Shown here: positions 1 through 7,564 of the stretch, piece after piece | Layout of the letters: each line of letters opens with the position of its first letter | How positions within the stretch are numbered: position 1 is the stretch's first letter | Source: Bacteroidales bacterium UBA4360 | Lineage (GTDB): Bacteria; Bacteroidota; Bacteroidia; Bacteroidales; UBA932 | Assembly (NCBI GenBank): GCA_002393945.1 | Contig: DGSO01000006.1 | Coordinates: forward strand, 1-64,000 | DNA: 64,000 nucleotides | Direction: 5' to 3' | The notes under the pieces: generated by a model | Database searches by the model: none | The model's input: only the letters and a program-made list of their open reading frames with translations | What the model was told of the DNA's origin: nothing | Translations under genes and position numbers: made by a program

Positions 1-70
1 ACACAGTTCCTATGTTTGTAACCCAAATAAAAATGGAGTGAGCTTCCCTGAAGCTCATGAGGAGCGCTCT

Positions 71-100
71 CAGGGGTTCCGACCCCTGCCGCTAAGGCAG
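71..100 (+). other. Overlapping hairpins left of the IS110 transposase
   Basis: CAGGGG (71-76) pairs with CCCCTG (83-88), and CTGCC (86-90) pairs with GGCAG (96-100). The two stems share three bases and so are mutually exclusive. They lie inside the non-coding left end of the element and could be part of a guide RNA or a recognition structure for the transposase. Confidence 0.4.
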
Positions 101-194
101 ACCCCCGGAAGTTTTTCATGAGTTTATAAAAATAAGCTGTAGATTTTTGGTTAGATTTAAACGCCAATTCAAAAACACCAAAAAAGAACAGCTT

Positions 195-1268
195 ATGGAG
201 CAAAGTAAAGGAATTTCCTTCAAAGGACAAAACATCTACGTCGGAATAGATGTTCATTTGAAAAGTTGGTCGGTGACAATCCTGTCGGAGACCTCGGTAC
301 TGAAGCGGATGAGCCAGGGAGCAGACCCGGACGCCCTTCACCGGTTCTTGACGAGCCACTATCCTGAAGCGGAGTATCACTCCGTGTACGAAGCAGGGTT
401 CTGCGGTTTCTGGATACACGACAGGTTGACGGAGCTGGGGATCCACAACATCGTGGTGAACCCGGCGGATGTCCCGACGATGAGCAGCGAGAAGCTGCGC
501 AAGACAGACGCAGTGGACAGCAAGAAGCTCGCTGTCAGCCTGCGGGCGAAGCAACTGAAAGGGATATACACCCCGGACAGTGAAGCGCTGGATATACGCT
601 CTTTGATAAGATTGAAGAACTCGATTACGAAGGATATGACGCGTCAGAAGAACCGCATCAAGTCGCAGTTGCGATACCTGGGGATAGGGATCCCCGTTGA
701 GTACCTGGAGCCCCATTCCAACTGGTCGAAGCGGTTCCTGAACTGGCTGAAGCAGGTGGGGATGCGGACCCCGAGCGGTCGGCAGGCCCTGGATATCCTG
801 ATCATGCAGTTCGAGGCCCTGCGGAAGCAGAAGGCCGAGATGACAAGGAAGTTACGGTCGTTGTCCCATACGGAACGCTTCGAGGAGACCTTGGATCTTT
901 TGATGACGGTTCCCGGCATCGGACAGACCACCGGCCTCGCGCTGATGGCGGAGATTGTGGACATCACACGCTTCGCCAATGCCGAGCAACTTGCCGCATA
1001 CGTCGGGATGATCCCGATGTGCCACTCAAGCGGGGAGCATGAAGGCGTCGGGGACATTACCCTCCGCAAGCACGCCATCCTGCGCAGCAACATCATTGAG
1101 GCAGCCTGGGTAGCCATCCGCAAGGATGAGGCAATGCAGCTCTGCTATCTGAACAACTGCAAGCGGATGGTTCCGAGCAAGGCCATCGTGAAGGTTGCCC
1201 GCAAACTGGTCAACCGCATATACTTCGTACTCAAACGCCATCAGCCTTATGTCAATGCTATGGCATAG
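195..1268 (+). CDS. IS110/IS1111-family DEDD transposase
   Basis: The product recombines the circular IS with target DNA using a RuvC-like DEDD domain and a serine-containing C-terminal domain. The N-terminus has the first catalytic aspartate in YVGIDVHLKSW, followed by the KTDAVDSKKLA segment. The C-terminal Transposase_20 region shows the helix-hairpin-helix VPGIGQTTGLALMAEI and the conserved AAYVGMIPMCHSSGE block. At 357 residues it has the usual family length and no disruption, so the enzyme looks intact. The frame is open from 147, but ATG 195 is preferred because the family begins shortly before the YVGID motif. Confidence 0.93.
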   Translation: MEQSKGISFKGQNIYVGIDVHLKSWSVTILSETSVLKRMSQGADPDALHRFLTSHYPEAEYHSVYEAGFCGFWIHDRLTELGIHNIVVNPADVPTMSSEKLRKTDAVDSKKLAVSLRAKQLKGIYTPDSEALDIRSLIRLKNSITKDMTRQKNRIKSQLRYLGIGIPVEYLEPHSNWSKRFLNWLKQVGMRTPSGRQALDILIMQFEALRKQKAEMTRKLRSLSHTERFEETLDLLMTVPGIGQTTGLALMAEIVDITRFANAEQLAAYVGMIPMCHSSGEHEGVGDITLRKHAILRSNIIEAAWVAIRKDEAMQLCYLNNCKRMVPSKAIVKVARKLVNRIYFVLKRHQPYVNAMA

Positions 1269-1288
1269 AGATATATCCTTTCAGGTAG

Positions 1289-1424
1289 ACAAACTTTCCG
1301 GGAGAGAATACTACAAAACTCTTGCGGCTTTGAAGTCCGCTTAACACAGTCTGCTCCTCCTGCCTTTGTGAACTGATACAGGAACTTGCGGCACCGAACC
1401 GGATGACCGCTGTGGAAAGTTTGT
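1289..1424 (+). ncRNA. Candidate IS110 bridge RNA in the right end
   Basis: An 11-bp inverted repeat, ACAAACTTTCC (1289-1299) and GGAAAGTTTGT (1414-1424), would close a roughly 135-nt non-coding RNA directly after the transposase stop. IS1111-type members encode their bridge RNA in this position and at about this size. The internal loops that would base-pair with donor and target DNA were not assigned, so this is a structural candidate only. Confidence 0.4.
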
Positions 1425-1575
1425 TTGCCGAAGGATTGTTATCGTGTTCTTGAGTCCGACCTCCCCGGAGGCCGCAGAGTTATACGTACTCACGCAAAGA
1501 ATTATTTATCCGCAAGGATATGATTATGAATATGTTAAAGTTTAACCAATAAAAACGAGATCCATTTTTATTTGG

Positions 1576-1719
1576 ATTTCAACTGGAAAGGGTTTTGCAC
1601 ATGACCCATAAATCGAGATTGCTTTGTCATCCTTGACGAAGTGAATGAATATGCCCCGGCATTCCTTCTGGACTGTCCCAGCTAACCCGTGGGATCATAT
1701 TTACAGACAATTAGGATTT
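1576..1719. other. Intergenic spacer, no gene seen
   Basis: The stretch between the right repeat of the IS and the stop codon of the LuxR-type gene holds no convincing ORF, promoter or hairpin. Confidence 0.5.
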
Positions 1720-2928
1720 TCAGATAAGCCCAAATTCTTTTGCCTTCAGAACCAGTTCCGGAGTGTTTGCGACATCGAATTTGACGAGGAGTTTTTTGCG
1801 ATACCAGTTGATGGTTTCGGTGCTGAGGAAGAGGGCCTCGGCGATTTGTTTGGAGGTGTAGGCCTTTGCGAGCAGATCGAGGATTTCGCGCTCACGGTCG
1901 GTGATCGACGGCGCTTCGGGAGAGGGGGTTGGAGTCTCTGCAGCGACATCCGCGTCGGCGCGGGAAACGCGCCTCCTACGTCTGAAAATGATAGCGCAGG
2001 CGATGATCGCCAGCAGCAGTACGAAACAATATATGGCCCACGTGAGCTGTCGTTTCTGGAGAGAAAGCGCTTCCTTTATATAGTTCAAGTTCTCCGTGCG
2101 GAAATCTGGTGAAAAGTCGGGATGCGCCTCATAATAGGCGTCGGCAAGGCGCAGGTAGGGAAGGGCTTTCCAGGATTTTCCTCCTGCGAGGTAAAGGTGG
2201 CCATATCCCTTCCAGACGTCCACTATCATCAGTGAGTCACCGGATGCCTGGGCATAGTCCATCGATTTGGTGTAAGCGGCCTCAGCCTTTTTCAGGTCGC
2301 CCTCGTCTATCCACGTCTCCCCGATGTTGTACCACAGGATCGAGTTGCTCTCATTCCAACCGTACTTATCGAAGATTGCGCCGGCCTTCTCGTAGTACTC
2401 CATTGCCTGCGGGATTGAGTCCATAGCGTTATAGAGGTTGCCGATGGCGCCGTAGAGAGCCGAATAATAGTCGTCGACGAACTTTTCGTCGTAGCCATCC
2501 GGGTTGGTGGGGGAGGGAACGCCAGCGGCCATGGCATCGACTGCGGCGAGAGATGCCTTGTAATAGACCATGGCGCTATCAAACTGGTCGCGGGAGTAGA
2601 AATGCTGGCCCAGGTAGCGCAGCGCGTCGGAGTCGGCCGCCTTCCACCCGCGAGGCTGGCTGATTTCGAGGGCTTTGCGGGCGTAGAAGATGCTTTTCTC
2701 GCGGTTAATCGGACTGTAGCCCAGCATCAGGTTGCGATAGGCTCTGTTGAGGCGGACGAGTTCCCCCTCGGAGGCACGGTCCACGGCATCCAGCGTCCAC
2801 CGCGCCACCACCCTCTCGAGCGAGTCGAGGTTATGGCCACGGCTATCGTAGTAAGCTCCCGCCGGCAACGCAGTAAGGGCGGCGAGGGCCGCCGCCACCA
2901 CTCTGATTATTATCCTTTTCGAACTCAT
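1720..2928 (-). CDS. TPR-repeat membrane regulator with LuxR-type HTH
   Basis: The 402-residue protein starts with a signal or anchor segment (MSSKRIIIRVVAAALAALTA). It continues with several tetratricopeptide repeats (about residues 40-280), a transmembrane helix near 295-315 followed by RRRRR, and a C-terminal GerE/LuxR helix-turn-helix over the last 61 residues (ITDREREILDLLAKAYTSKQ). This layout fits a Bacteroidota one-component regulator with periplasmic TPRs sensing a ligand or partner and a cytoplasmic DNA-binding domain. ATG 2928 is chosen over 2976 because it begins the signal segment and lies 12 bases after a TATCTTTG box. Its targets are unknown; the divergent fimbrillin gene is a candidate. 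Confidence 0.85.
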   Translation of the reverse strand: MSSKRIIIRVVAAALAALTALPAGAYYDSRGHNLDSLERVVARWTLDAVDRASEGELVRLNRAYRNLMLGYSPINREKSIFYARKALEISQPRGWKAADSDALRYLGQHFYSRDQFDSAMVYYKASLAAVDAMAAGVPSPTNPDGYDEKFVDDYYSALYGAIGNLYNAMDSIPQAMEYYEKAGAIFDKYGWNESNSILWYNIGETWIDEGDLKKAEAAYTKSMDYAQASGDSLMIVDVWKGYGHLYLAGGKSWKALPYLRLADAYYEAHPDFSPDFRTENLNYIKEALSLQKRQLTWAIYCFVLLLAIIACAIIFRRRRRVSRADADVAAETPTPSPEAPSITDREREILDLLAKAYTSKQIAEALFLSTETINWYRKKLLVKFDVANTPELVLKAKEFGLI

Positions 2929-2939
2929 CTTTCGAAACA

Positions 2940-2947
2940 CAAAGATA
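2940..2947 (-). promoter_or_regulatory. Bacteroidota -7 box for the TPR/LuxR gene
   Basis: TATCTTTG on the minus strand matches the TAnnTTTG consensus of the primary sigma factor of Bacteroidota and lies 12 bases before the chosen start codon. A clear -33 TTTG at the usual distance is not seen. Confidence 0.5.
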
Positions 2948-3083
2948 ACGATTCTCACAAATGGTGGTGCCTTCATGCCCCCCCGAAATGTATATTTCTA
3001 CCAATAATGGTGGTGTTTTCTTTCCCAATCATTACCACCTTTGCGAATCCGGGAAACCTGACACAAATTAAACTATTAACTAT

Positions 3084-3212
3084 ATGAAAAAAAAGGAAAG
3101 GGAGAGCTACCTCGCTCCCGCTACAGAAACAATCGAGGTTGTGTTCGAGGGCTGCATAGCTGCGTCCGGACGAATCAATGATTCCGGAGAAAACGATGAA
3201 GTGGGCTGGTAA
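3084..3212 (+). CDS. Small 42-aa protein coupled to fimbrillin gene
   Basis: The ORF encodes 42 residues beginning MKKKERESYLAPATETIEVV and ending DENDEVGW-like (…GENDEVGW). Short proteins with an N-terminal basic run, a Y-x-A-P motif, a hydrophobic E-V-x-F-E-G core and an acidic tryptophan-ending tail recur next to surface adhesin genes in Bacteroidales; that comparison is from memory. The stop codon (3210-3212) lies 17 bases before the fimbrillin start, and GGAGGA follows it, which suggests translational coupling. Function is unknown. Confidence 0.6.
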   Translation: MKKKERESYLAPATETIEVVFEGCIAASGRINDSGENDEVGW

Positions 3213-3228
3213 AATGGAGGATTTGAAA

Positions 3229-5148
3229 ATGAAAAAGAATACGTTATTATCAGCGGCAATCGGTATTGTGCTATTTGCCTGCACTACTCCTGAAAATGAA
3301 GTCTTAGTCAACGACGTAGAGCCGGAAGTTGAAATATCTCCCGTTGAGCCTTCTGTCGAGATTATGCCCGACAGCTTCATCGCCAAATCGGACACCGTGA
3401 CAAAGGCCGGATTTGATTATGATTCCGTGAACAAAAAGTATGTTCATCATTGGACTGACGGCGACCAGGTTTACGTTTTTCACGGAACTACCCGAGCCAC
3501 ATACTCCTGCACCAATGCCGCCACGGGAGTGTTTACCAAGGTTGTTGACAGTGAGACTCCGGTAAGTTACACTTTTACAAACTACTGCGCCGTGTTCGAT
3601 AACTTGAGTTCCGGCTACTACGCTCCAAATGCAAACAATAGAATACGACCGGCTGTCGGTTCCGGTTATACCTCTTCAGGTGATGGTTATGGCAATGTAA
3701 TGGTCGCCTGCTCAGATGACGGTGAGACCTTTGTCTTTACAAGCATAGTCGGTTGGCTCAAACTTCAACTGAAGGGAACGAAGTCAGTCTCTTCAATCGA
3801 CGTTTGGGGTAAAAACTATGAATATACCTGCGGATTGTGTGACGTTTCATTTAATGTAGATCTTTCATTTGGAACATCCTGGTCTTTTGACGACGCTGGT
3901 AATACCGTGGTGTTCACTTCTCCTGCAGCGCTGAACGAATCTACGGCTACAGCATTCTATGTGGCCATTCCGCCCGTATCGTTTGATGATGGCATAGATG
4001 TCGTAGTTCATTATTCAGATGGCACACAATCTAATTTTGGAACGGCCAATACTGTTGTGATCAATGCCAATAAGGTAACCCCGATGGCAACTCTCAATGT
4101 CGTGAAGAACCTTGGCTCCAGCGAAACAGCCAATTGCTATATCGTTACACCCGGCAACCTTTACAAATTCCCGACCGTGCAAGGCAATAGTTCCACTTCT
4201 GTAGGGACCGTTGACCATGTGTCCGTCCTTTGGGAAACCAAAAATGACTTCAGCAGTGCTCCAAGTACCGGCCAGATCATCAACAATGTCACTTATGCAG
4301 ATGGTTACATCCATTTCTTTGTGCCGAACTACAATTTAGGCAATGCACTTATTGCCGCTTACGATGACTCCGATGAAATCCTTTGGAGTTGGCACATCTG
4401 GAAGGTGAATTCCTCAGATGTCCCCGGATCAGTTACTTATACCAACAAAGCCGCCGGCACCTTCCTTGACCGTAATCTGGGAGCTCTTTCCAAGGACAAA
4501 ACGCAAGGCTCTCTTACCTGGGGCCTCTACTATCAGTGGGGCCGCAAGGACCCGTTCCTTGGAGGGACCAATGGAGCTAATCCTTCGGAAAAGGGTTATG
4601 CTGCGACATCATATAGCCCCTCCGCCAAAGTGGAAGCGACCAATCCCACCTACAAAACAATGGAGTACAGAACAAAGAATCCTACAGTTTTTGTGTATGA
4701 CAATGGATCATCCACGATGGCGGACAAGCAAGAGTGCAATTGGGACTTTACGGAATCAGCCGGTACCCTGACACCTTCCAAAACTATTTATGACCCTTGC
4801 CCTCCCGGATATGCCGTTTCCACCGGGGCCAAGAACTCGGGAGCGAATGTTCTTGACACATACAGGGAATTGTATTGTTATTGGTGGATAGACGGTGGAG
4901 CATCCAATTATGACAGTACTTATAAGGGTTATTCCATTGACGGCAACTGGTATCCGTTTGAATCGGGCCTGGTATTGCCTGTAGGAACTTCTTATCACGG
5001 GGATATGACACCATATGCGGCATATCACACAGTCGCTTATTCATCTGCAATTTGGTTCAAGTTTACCAGTAGTCAGTACTATCCTTGGACCGACTCAAAT
5101 ATGCATATGCGTTCGGCTACCCCTATACGTTGCCAGAAAGTGTTGTAG
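3229..5148 (+). CDS. Fimbrillin-like surface lipoprotein with C-terminal FISUMP-like domain
   Basis: This 639-residue lipoprotein has a short signal peptide ending in LFAC (lipobox cysteine at residue 17). Residues up to about 300 look like the fimbrillin-like beta-sandwich fold (DSVNKKYVHHWTDGDQVYVF … ATAFYVAIPPVSF). The C-terminal third has GTFLDRNLGAL, LYYQWGRKDPF, YDPCPPGYAVS and the terminal SATPIRCQKVL, which match the FISUMP-type major paralogous domain of Bacteroidota and Fibrobacter surface proteins. It probably acts as a cell-surface adhesin or tip protein. ATG 3229 is preferred over the upstream 3178 and 3214 because GGAGGA sits 7 bases before it and it begins the signal peptide. 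Confidence 0.8.
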   Translation: MKKNTLLSAAIGIVLFACTTPENEVLVNDVEPEVEISPVEPSVEIMPDSFIAKSDTVTKAGFDYDSVNKKYVHHWTDGDQVYVFHGTTRATYSCTNAATGVFTKVVDSETPVSYTFTNYCAVFDNLSSGYYAPNANNRIRPAVGSGYTSSGDGYGNVMVACSDDGETFVFTSIVGWLKLQLKGTKSVSSIDVWGKNYEYTCGLCDVSFNVDLSFGTSWSFDDAGNTVVFTSPAALNESTATAFYVAIPPVSFDDGIDVVVHYSDGTQSNFGTANTVVINANKVTPMATLNVVKNLGSSETANCYIVTPGNLYKFPTVQGNSSTSVGTVDHVSVLWETKNDFSSAPSTGQIINNVTYADGYIHFFVPNYNLGNALIAAYDDSDEILWSWHIWKVNSSDVPGSVTYTNKAAGTFLDRNLGALSKDKTQGSLTWGLYYQWGRKDPFLGGTNGANPSEKGYAATSYSPSAKVEATNPTYKTMEYRTKNPTVFVYDNGSSTMADKQECNWDFTESAGTLTPSKTIYDPCPPGYAVSTGAKNSGANVLDTYRELYCYWWIDGGASNYDSTYKGYSIDGNWYPFESGLVLPVGTSYHGDMTPYAAYHTVAYSSAIWFKFTSSQYYPWTDSNMHMRSATPIRCQKVL

Positions 5149-5174
5149 TTTTTGACTGCAGCTCATTCACAGTT

Positions 5175-5211
5175 AATCCGTAACCGACCTCGTTACAGCC
5201 GGTTACGGATT
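5175..5211 (+). terminator. Hairpin terminator after the fimbrillin-like gene
   Basis: A 12-bp perfect stem, AATCCGTAACCG (5175-5186) with CGGTTACGGATT (5200-5211), encloses a 13-base loop and is followed by a weakly T-rich stretch. It separates the fimbrillin gene from the convergent fic remnant. Confidence 0.7.
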
Positions 5212-5215
5212 GGCT

Positions 5216-5440
5216 TTATTCGGTTTGCTCGTAATAGTAAGAGTAGTCAATACCTTTCATAAAGGTTTCCCGGTCATCAATCTTGTCGGTGAGAGCACCC
5301 TGTAACAAGGCGTTGATTGGTGCTGGATCAACTACGCTGTGCCTCATCGCCTCCAGATAAGCATTCTTGTCAATGCGGCTCCAGTCCACACACTTTTTCA
5401 GTGAACGGCGGAGCATCAAGTCCAGCCAGATGCGGGTGCT
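5216..5440 (-). pseudogene. C-terminal remnant of a Fic-family gene
   Basis: The last 74 codons (STRIWLDLMLRRSLKKCVDW … ALTDKIDDRETFMKGIDYSYYYE) match the C-terminal end of Fic/DOC AMP-transferases, where STRIWLDL follows the catalytic HPFxxGNGR motif. That motif is missing here. The frame stays open to 5611 with MVTSLVFRSP…, but those residues do not look like Fic and probably reflect a deletion junction. Without the catalytic loop the product cannot act as an AMP-transferase. It lies downstream of a toxin-antitoxin pair and shares its strand. Confidence 0.75.
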
Positions 5441-5583
5441 TTTGTCTTGAGCAAGGACACCGACGGCATCCGTATCGACCTTGCCCCAGTAATCCAAGAA
5501 TACCTGTACCGCCAGAACAATATGATAGGAGTACGCTGTAGATTTATATCTCAAGCGGTGAGTTGAAATAATACTCGGAAAAG

Positions 5584-5622
5584 GTGACCGAAAAACAAGG
5601 CTGGTGACCAAAAAGTGACCGA
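5584..5622 (+). repeat. GTGACC(GA) repeat cluster A
   Basis: GTGACCGA occurs at 5584-5591 and 5615-5622 with GTGACC at 5604-5609. The 18-base stretch 5605-5622 recurs with one base fewer at 6270-6286, so near-identical copies flank the toxin-antitoxin pair. Confidence 0.7.
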
Positions 5623-5623
5623 G

Positions 5624-5896
5624 CTATTTGTCTTCGTAATGACCGTATGCGGACAAGACATCTACTTTCACGACAGTCTCTTCTATCTCATATACCAATC
5701 TATGCTTCTGAGAAATACGCCGGGACCATTGGCCCACTCTGTCTCCGGAGAGGGGCTCTGGCTTTCCAGTTCCGACCTTTGGGTGTTCCTGAAGTTCAGC
5801 CAATAATTTGCCTGCTTTTTTGAATGCGGCAGGTTCGGATTTTTTCAGTTTTGACAGATCCTCTATCGCTTGAGGTGCAAAAACGAGCGTGTACAT
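5624..5896 (-). CDS. yoeB: Txe/YoeB-family mRNA interferase toxin
   Basis: The 90-residue protein is a RelE-superfamily ribosome-dependent endoribonuclease that would cleave mRNA in the ribosomal A site. The family C-terminal signature is intact: WSRRISQKHRLVYEI (around 57-71) and VLSAYGHYEDK at the end, including the catalytic histidine near the C-terminus. Its start codon overlaps the antitoxin stop codon by one base (TAATG), so translation is coupled. The length is typical and nothing suggests inactivation. Confidence 0.92.
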   Translation of the reverse strand: MYTLVFAPQAIEDLSKLKKSEPAAFKKAGKLLAELQEHPKVGTGKPEPLSGDRVGQWSRRISQKHRLVYEIEETVVKVDVLSAYGHYEDK

Positions 5897-6150
5897 TAAA
5901 GACTAGCCAATAAAGAATCCAACTCCTCTTTCCCAGATACCGAGGTGCCCTTACCTTCGGCAATACTCTTGCGAGCCTCATCAATGCGCGCAAAGAACTC
6001 CTTCTTACTGATAAGGCTGTCATCTTCAGTTATTGGCACAATCTTGAAACTGCCTGTGCGGGACGTCAAGATTACGCTCTCCCCACCGGCGGCCAGTCCA
6101 AGATACTTGCTTTGATTTGCTCTGAAATCACGTATGCTAACAACAGTCAT
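5896..6150 (-). CDS. yefM: Phd/YefM-family antitoxin
   Basis: The 84-residue protein has the YefM/Phd N-terminal DNA-binding fold (MTVVSIRDFRANQSKYLGLAAGGESVILTSRTGSFKIVPI) and an acidic, flexible C-terminus (DEARKSIAEGKGTSVSGKEELDSLL) that would wrap the YoeB toxin. It is first in the operon, as is usual. It should repress its own promoter; a 15-bp palindrome lies exactly between the -33 and -7 boxes upstream. Confidence 0.9.
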   Translation of the reverse strand: MTVVSIRDFRANQSKYLGLAAGGESVILTSRTGSFKIVPITEDDSLISKKEFFARIDEARKSIAEGKGTSVSGKEELDSLLASL

Positions 6151-6166
6151 AATTACATCTTTTTTG

Positions 6167-6198
6167 CAAATATAATGAATACCATTTTGGTATCCAAA
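6167..6198 (-). promoter_or_regulatory. Toxin-antitoxin promoter with palindromic operator
   Basis: On the minus strand TTTG at 6198-6195 and TATATTTG at 6174-6167 are 20 bases apart, a good match to the Bacteroidota promoter. The spacer contains ATACCATTTTGGTAT (6179-6193), a perfect 6-bp dyad around three bases. A dimer bound there would block RNA polymerase, which fits YefM autorepression. Confidence 0.75.
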
Positions 6199-6268
6199 TT
6201 TTTGCGCATTATTTTAGTGTAATAGCTGATGACAGTTATGGTAAAAACGTAGTTAAGTTATGGAAAAG

Positions 6269-6286
6269 TTGACCAAAAGTGACCGA
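6269..6286 (+). repeat. GTGACC(GA) repeat B
   Basis: TTGACCAAAAGTGACCGA repeats the 5605-5622 sequence apart from the first base and one missing A, on the other side of the toxin-antitoxin pair. Its last eight bases overlap a possible GTG start of the immunity gene. Confidence 0.65.
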
Positions 6287-6318
6287 ATCGCGTATGCTAT
6301 ATTCTGGAAAAGAATCCG

Positions 6319-6326
6319 TACCTTTG
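6319..6326 (+). promoter_or_regulatory. Possible -7 box for the immunity gene
   Basis: TACCTTTG matches TAnnTTTG and ends 15 bases before ATG 6342. No good -33 box is visible. Confidence 0.4.
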
Positions 6327-6341
6327 AAAAAATGTATCCAT

Positions 6342-7337
6342 ATGATTCACTTTGTCGGTAGTATCGATGAGATTCCGGATTATTCGAATTCAAGGGTTGT
6401 CTTGGTAGATGACTCCTTGAAGTCGGCGCGGGCTGTTGTTGACAGGATTGAAATAGCATTTGATGCCCCCTATGTCAATGATAACTGGGATGGTTTGTGG
6501 GATGCTATCCGTGATTTGTCGTGGCTGAATTATCGTTCCATTGTCTTTGTCCATAAATCCCTCCCGGCGTTGAATGGCTGGGATATGAAGATATATCTGG
6601 AAATGCTTTATGATGCTTCTTCAGAATGGGATTCAGAGGTTGGAGACATGGAGTTTCATGTTTTTTTCCTCTTGGACGACAAAGCGAGAGTTGATTTTTT
6701 CCTTCCCGGAAAGTTCCCACATCCACAGGTGAAGAGTAAAAGTGCACCAGCAACACATATCGGAGATATCTTCGAAATTGCGCTTCCTTACGGCAGAAAG
6801 CGATATATGCAGTTTATTCTCGTAGACTCTTCACAATTAGGAGCATGGAGTGTGAGAGTTTTTAAAACTGATTACGAAGTAGGAGACAAGCCTTCCATAG
6901 AGGAAATAGTGAACGATCATGTCGATTTCTATATGAATGCCAGAGATTTGGGTAGAGGTGTTTTATATGGATTATGGGCGCGCTATGGGCAGTCTGACAA
7001 TCTTGGAGATCTCAATAAAGTGGTTTTCCGTATTTATCACGATAGTTTCGGTTCCACCACTCATCGTTGGTGGGTATGGAAAGCCGCGCAACCGGTGTCA
7101 CAGTTTAGTATACTTCCTAAAAAGTTCTTAAATGTAGCCGAAGGCTCAATGCACGCTCCTCTCGACGTAATATCAAGGATAGTGACAGGCCGATGGAATA
7201 AGTTTAAGAACCTGTATGATGACTACGAAGATGCATCATTGATAGAGAAGATTCACATTCGCGGCATTGGAAAGATTTCAGATGATTATATTGTTCCGAG
7301 AAGGCCGGGGCGTGGTATTCAAGGTGACCGAAAGTGA
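6342..7337 (+). CDS. Double immunity protein: barstar-like plus Imm26-like domains
   Basis: This is a cytoplasmic protein of about 331 residues with no signal peptide. Residues 1 to about 105 resemble barstar, the inhibitor of barnase-type RNases: a beta-strand start (MIHFVGSIDEIPDYSNSR), then AFDAPYVNDNWDGLWDAIRD and YLEMLYDASSEW. From about residue 135, GDIFEIALPYGRKRYMQFI and SSQLGAWSVRVFK resemble the Imm26 immunity family, with HRWWVWKA and VISRIVTGRWN later. Fusing two immunity domains is typical of polyimmunity proteins against contact-dependent toxins. No cognate toxin lies nearby, so this may be an orphan defence gene. The frame is open from GTG 6279; ATG 6342 is preferred because it begins the barstar fold and follows a -7 box. 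Confidence 0.65.
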   Translation: MIHFVGSIDEIPDYSNSRVVLVDDSLKSARAVVDRIEIAFDAPYVNDNWDGLWDAIRDLSWLNYRSIVFVHKSLPALNGWDMKIYLEMLYDASSEWDSEVGDMEFHVFFLLDDKARVDFFLPGKFPHPQVKSKSAPATHIGDIFEIALPYGRKRYMQFILVDSSQLGAWSVRVFKTDYEVGDKPSIEEIVNDHVDFYMNARDLGRGVLYGLWARYGQSDNLGDLNKVVFRIYHDSFGSTTHRWWVWKAAQPVSQFSILPKKFLNVAEGSMHAPLDVISRIVTGRWNKFKNLYDDYEDASLIEKIHIRGIGKISDDYIVPRRPGRGIQGDRK

Positions 7338-7340
7338 CCG
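7323..7340 (+). repeat. GTGACCGA repeat cluster C
   Basis: GTGACCGA at 7323-7330 and again at 7333-7340 overlaps the 3' end of the immunity gene. With clusters A and B this makes five copies of one octamer on the same strand within 1.8 kb. Confidence 0.7.
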
Positions 7341-7354
7341 AATTTAAGGGCTGG

Positions 7355-7383
7355 TCCACAATTTTGTGGTCCACAATTTTGTG
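7355..7383. repeat. Tandem copies of a 14-bp palindrome
   Basis: CCACAATTTTGTGG occurs at 7355-7368 and 7370-7383, each a perfect palindrome, with one base between. Two adjacent identical dyads upstream of the HD-domain gene could be a protein-binding site or decayed coding sequence. Confidence 0.7.
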
Positions 7384-7564
7384 GAGTGGGCCTATTTCTT
7401 GGATACACAAAATAGGAAAACAGTGAGAACTGTAACCTGCCGCCACCAATACCTAAGTGATTCTGCAGGGGAAAAACTTGATCCTGATATCAAAACAAGC
7501 GATTTCGTTGAAGGCTACAAGCATAGAAAGAACGCTAAATAATAAGAATTCAGAACTTTTCGGC

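Larger units (their letters stand above)
23..1575 (+). mobile_element. IS110-family insertion sequence, probable extent
   Basis: A single transposase gene is bracketed by a perfect 15-bp inverted repeat: CCAAATAAAAATGGA at 23-37 and its reverse complement at 1561-1575. About 290 non-coding bases follow the transposase and about 170 precede it. IS110 elements lack ordinary terminal repeats, but the IS1111 subgroup has short subterminal ones and keeps its guide (bridge) RNA downstream of the transposase, which fits this layout. The exact ends cannot be fixed because the left end lies at the window edge and no target duplication is expected. Confidence 0.7.
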
